Assembly (NCBI GenBank): GCA_016763955.1
Contig: JAESSU010000328.1
Location: 1 to 6,692 of the forward strand
Length of the DNA: 6,692 bases
Reading direction: 5' to 3'
Source: Phycisphaeraceae bacterium
GTDB taxonomy: Bacteria > Planctomycetota > Phycisphaerae > Phycisphaerales > Phycisphaeraceae
Shown: piece by piece, positions 4,965-6,692 of the stretch
How the letters are laid out: each line of letters opens with the position of its first letter
Position numbering within the stretch: position 1 is the first letter of the stretch
Notes under the pieces: generated by a model
Databases searched by the model: none
What the model was told of the DNA's origin: nothing
The model's input: only the letters and a program-made list of their open reading frames with translations
Translations under genes and position numbers: made by a program

Positions 4965-5510
4965 ATGACGCGATTTGGTCTCTGGCCTGTGCCTTGCAAC
5001 ATTCATCTTGTCATGGAGTATGTGCATTTGCACAAATCGACTCGCCTCAACGTGCTGCTGACAGAAGATCGGCCGCGCGGCGATGGGCATTGGTCGCATC
5101 ACCTGCCCCGCCTGCTTGAGCCCTTTGGTGTGCAAACACACGTCGCTCATACGGGTCGTCAGGCGATTGAAGTCGCAGAACGCTACCCCATTCATGCAGC
5201 GGTTGTGGACTTGAGCACGCCCATCGACACGCCGGGCATTCCAGCGACGGACCCTGGCGATGGACTTTGGCTCATTGAACTGCTTAGGAGGCTGCCTAAC
5301 AAGCCTCCGTTCGTGGTGGTGACCAGCCCGATGTTTGATCAGGCTCAGGTCTCTAGGGTGCTGCATCAGGCCCTTAAAGCGGGCGCGTTTAGCGTGCTTA
5401 ATCGCCCCGCAAGCCTCAATGAAGTGTTGGCCGTCTTTCAAAGGCTTGTTGACACGTTTTATGAAGGCACGTGGCCTTTAACGAATCAAGATCGAAACCG
5501 GTTCTCGTGA
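4965..5510 (+). CDS. Atypical response-regulator receiver-domain protein
   Basis: Receiver-like fold over about residues 27-165 of a 181-residue protein, with no output domain. Expected elements are present in order: beta1 LNVLLTED with acidic pair E34/D35, beta3 AAVVDL with candidate phospho-acceptor D82, and beta4 VVVTS with T120. The conserved beta5 lysine of the KP pair is replaced by arginine (LNRP, R147). About a dozen extra residues (TPGIPATDP region, 89-97) are inserted between D82 and the GDGLWLIELLRRL helix, where typical receivers go straight from DxxMP to DG. Phosphorylation is therefore possible but not certain. The start is uncertain: the ATG at 4965 has only a weak GGA nearby, a GTG at 4941 would add eight residues, and an ATG at 5013 would remove 16 while keeping the domain. 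It lies 93 bp ahead of groES on the same strand and could be cotranscribed; no strong terminator lies between. Confidence 0.72.
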   Translation: MTRFGLWPVPCNIHLVMEYVHLHKSTRLNVLLTEDRPRGDGHWSHHLPRLLEPFGVQTHVAHTGRQAIEVAERYPIHAAVVDLSTPIDTPGIPATDPGDGLWLIELLRRLPNKPPFVVVTSPMFDQAQVSRVLHQALKAGAFSVLNRPASLNEVLAVFQRLVDTFYEGTWPLTNQDRNRFS

Positions 5511-5603
5511 ATCGGATAAATATTGTGAAGACCCAGACCTTACGGTCAATTTTGTAAACAAACTAGAACCTAAGCGTTCAAAGTATCAAAAGGAGATCAA
5601 AGC

Positions 5604-5891
5604 ATGAACGTGCGACCCCTCGGTGACAAGATCATCGTCAAACGTGTTGAAGCCCAAGACAAAACCGAATCCGGTATCTTTCTGCCCGAATCAGCCAAGG
5701 AAAAGCCCCAAGAAGCCAAGATCATCGCTATCGGTGATGGCAAAGTGCTCGACTCAGGCGAACGTGCAGCTTTCCAAGTGAAGAAGGGCGATACCGTTCT
5801 TCTAAGCAAATGGGGCGGTACCGAACTCAAGATCGACAAGCAGGATTACATCATCGTCACCGAAGAAGACATCCTAGCCGTCATCGCCTAA
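5604..5891 (+). CDS. groES: Co-chaperonin GroES (10 kDa)
   Basis: 95 residues, the normal length for bacterial GroES. The N-terminus MNVRPLGDKIIVKR is the family signature. The mobile loop (about 16-34) carries the hydrophobic tripeptide IFL at 25-27 in place of the common IVL, which docks into the GroEL apical domain. The roof-loop region and the C-terminal DYIIVTEEDILAVI strand are intact. A seven-fold GroES ring caps GroEL and encloses folding substrates in the cytoplasm. AAGGAG (5590-5595) sits eight bases before the ATG, an excellent ribosome site. No CIRCE element or clear sigma70 or sigma32 promoter is visible in the 93 bp upstream. A TTTGT-AA-ACAAA palindrome is at 5551-5562. groEL follows after 144 bp, longer than the usual short gap. 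Confidence 0.98.
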   Translation: MNVRPLGDKIIVKRVEAQDKTESGIFLPESAKEKPQEAKIIAIGDGKVLDSGERAAFQVKKGDTVLLSKWGGTELKIDKQDYIIVTEEDILAVIA

Positions 5892-5904
5892 CCCCCCCCC
5901 CGGA

Positions 5905-5933
5905 AGTTTCCCTCGAGATCAGGGAACATTTTT
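5905..5933 (+). terminator. Weak terminator-like hairpin between groES and groEL
   Basis: TTCCCT (5908-5913) pairs with AGGGAA (5921-5926) around a seven-base loop and is followed by CATTTTT (5927-5933). The stem is short (6 bp) and the U run is five bases, so partial termination, an mRNA processing site or 3' end protection of a groES-only transcript are all possible. Confidence 0.4.
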
Positions 5934-5958
5934 GGAACCCGTAGAAGCCCAGTGCTAA
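5932..5958 (+). promoter_or_regulatory. Degenerate CIRCE-like operator upstream of groEL
   Basis: CIRCE, the HrcA operator, is TTAGCACTC-N9-GAGTGCTAA. Here the right arm CAGTGCTAA (5950-5958) matches 8 of 9 and, exactly nine bases away, the left arm TTGGAACCC (5932-5940) matches 6 of 9. It lies 77 bp before the groEL ATG and inside the groES-groEL gap instead of ahead of groES. No hrcA gene is in the window. No convincing promoter is seen next to it. Confidence 0.35.
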
Positions 5959-6035
5959 GGTCCGCCCAAGCATGGGATTTCACAGGTTGATCTCTCAAAC
6001 CCGAATTACAAACCCTATTTTTTGGAGGCCCAATA

Positions 6036-6692
6036 ATGGCTGCTAAAAACATTAAATTTGATACCGAAGCTCGCGAAGCTATTCGTCGCGGTGTTGCCAA
6101 ACTCGCCAGAGCTGTGAAAATTACCCTCGGCCCATCGGGTCGCGTTGTTGTCTTGGAAAAATCCTTCGGCTCACCCACCGTCACCAAAGACGGCGTTTCC
6201 GTTGCTAACGAAATTGAACTCGAAGATTCACTGGAAAACATCGGCGCCCAGATGGTCAAGGAAGTCGCTTCCAAGTCCTCTAAGGATGCAGGCGATGGCA
6301 CCACCACCGCGACCGTCTACGCTGAAGCCATCTTCACCGAAGGCCTCAAAAACATCACCGCCGGTGCAAACCCCAATCAAGTGAAGCGTGGTATTGATGC
6401 TGCTGTTGAAGCGATCATCGCGCAATTGCAAAAAATGTCCAAGCCCATCAAATCCGGCGAAGAAATCGCTCAGGTGGGTACTTGTGCAGCCAACCAAGAC
6501 AGCCAGATCGGTGACATCATCGCTCAGGCAATGGACAAGGTTGGCATAGATGGCGTGATCACCGTCGAAGAAGGCAAAAGCCTAGAAACCACCGTCGACC
6601 TCGTCGAAGGGATGCAGTTCGACAAGGGCTACCTCAGCCCCCACTTCGTCACCGATGTCGCGGCCCAAGAAGTGGAAATGGAAGACGCATAC
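6036..6692 (+). CDS. groEL: Chaperonin GroEL (60 kDa), N-terminal part cut by the window edge
   Basis: The frame is open from the ATG to the last base: 219 residues of an expected ~540. Numbering matches E. coli GroEL with no gaps over the first 100 residues. ATP-site elements are present: TLGPSGR (30-36), TKDGVSVA with D52, and GDGTTTATV with D87. The apical domain begins near [11 protein letters not shown]. GroEL forms the double seven-membered ring that folds proteins with GroES using ATP. Differences from E. coli include S34 for K and V38 for N in the TLGPKGRNVVL segment. GGAGG (6024-6028) lies seven bases before the ATG. It is on the same strand as groES, 144 bp downstream, with a hairpin and CIRCE-like site in between, so separate or additional control is plausible. 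Codon choice here is richer in C-ending codons than in the minus-strand genes, as expected for high expression. Confidence 0.98.
   Translation, partial: MAAKNIKFDTEAREAIRRGVAKLARAVKITLGPSGRVVVLEKSFGSPTVTKDGVSVANEIELEDSLENIGAQMVKEVASKSSKDAGDGTTTATVYAEAIFTEGLKNITAGANPNQVKRGIDAAVEAIIAQLQKMSKPIKSGEEIAQVGTCAANQDSQIGDIIAQAMDKVGIDGVITVEEGKSLETTVDLVEGMQFDKGYLSPHFVTDVAAQEVEMEDAY

Noticed and set aside
5536..5553. GACC-TTAC-GGTC hairpin followed by AATTTT after the receiver gene
   Set aside because: The stem is only four base pairs with a four-base T run, too weak to call a terminator.
5511..5603. CIRCE or heat-shock promoter ahead of groES
   Set aside because: No arm pair resembling CIRCE at the right spacing and no sigma32-like boxes. 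The best TTGTGA/TCAATT pair (5523-5551) is too poor to call.
4579..5909. Repeated 12-mer CCCCGGAAGTTT at 4579-4590 and 5898-5909
   Set aside because: A shared 12-mer is close to chance expectation for a window of this size, and flanking similarity is confined to C-rich sequence. Kept apart from the better supported A/B repeat.

Overview
The window looks like the chromosome of a free-living bacterium. The closest overall fit is Planctomycetota, possibly a Phycisphaerae-type member. That placement is an inference from three things together: a lysine/alanine-only histone H1-like protein, a divergent EF-G paralogue, and the style of the GroES/GroEL sequences. No 16S or other taxonomic marker is present. 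Base composition is moderate, and the well-placed genes carry ordinary Shine-Dalgarno sites. I see no phage, insertion sequence, CRISPR array, tRNA or rRNA.

The left two thirds (1-4457) is all on the minus strand. In transcription order it holds a divergent EF-G-like GTPase (2412-4457), a 128-residue histone H1-like protein with a good sigma70-type promoter and a strong terminator (1827-2213), a secreted five-EF-hand protein with its own terminator (870-1463), and a cysteine-free Fur/PerR-family regulator (116-583) with a Per-box-like sequence over its probable promoter. Each gene appears to be its own transcription unit. The gaps are 198-363 bp and two of the boundaries carry convincing intrinsic terminators.

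A 507-bp gene-free stretch (4458-4964) separates the minus-strand block from a plus-strand block. It holds an AT palindrome, one copy of a dispersed structured repeat whose second copy lies downstream of the Fur-type gene, a 20-bp-period G-rich direct repeat that fits the G-quadruplex pattern, and an 8-bp inverted repeat just ahead of the next gene.

The plus-strand block is an atypical receiver-domain protein (4965-5510), groES (5604-5891) and the start of groEL (6036 to the window edge). The groES-groEL gap is long (144 bp). It contains a run of ten C, a hairpin followed by T residues and a degenerate CIRCE-like sequence, so groEL may have some control separate from groES.

The window gives mostly housekeeping and stress functions: metal or peroxide sensing, chaperonin, nucleoid and translation factor. 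I do not see an obvious new multi-gene system. The most unusual items are the dispersed RNA-like repeat with pairing-preserving changes, the Fur-family protein without its structural zinc cysteines, the G-quadruplex motif, and the CIRCE-like site inside the groESL gap.
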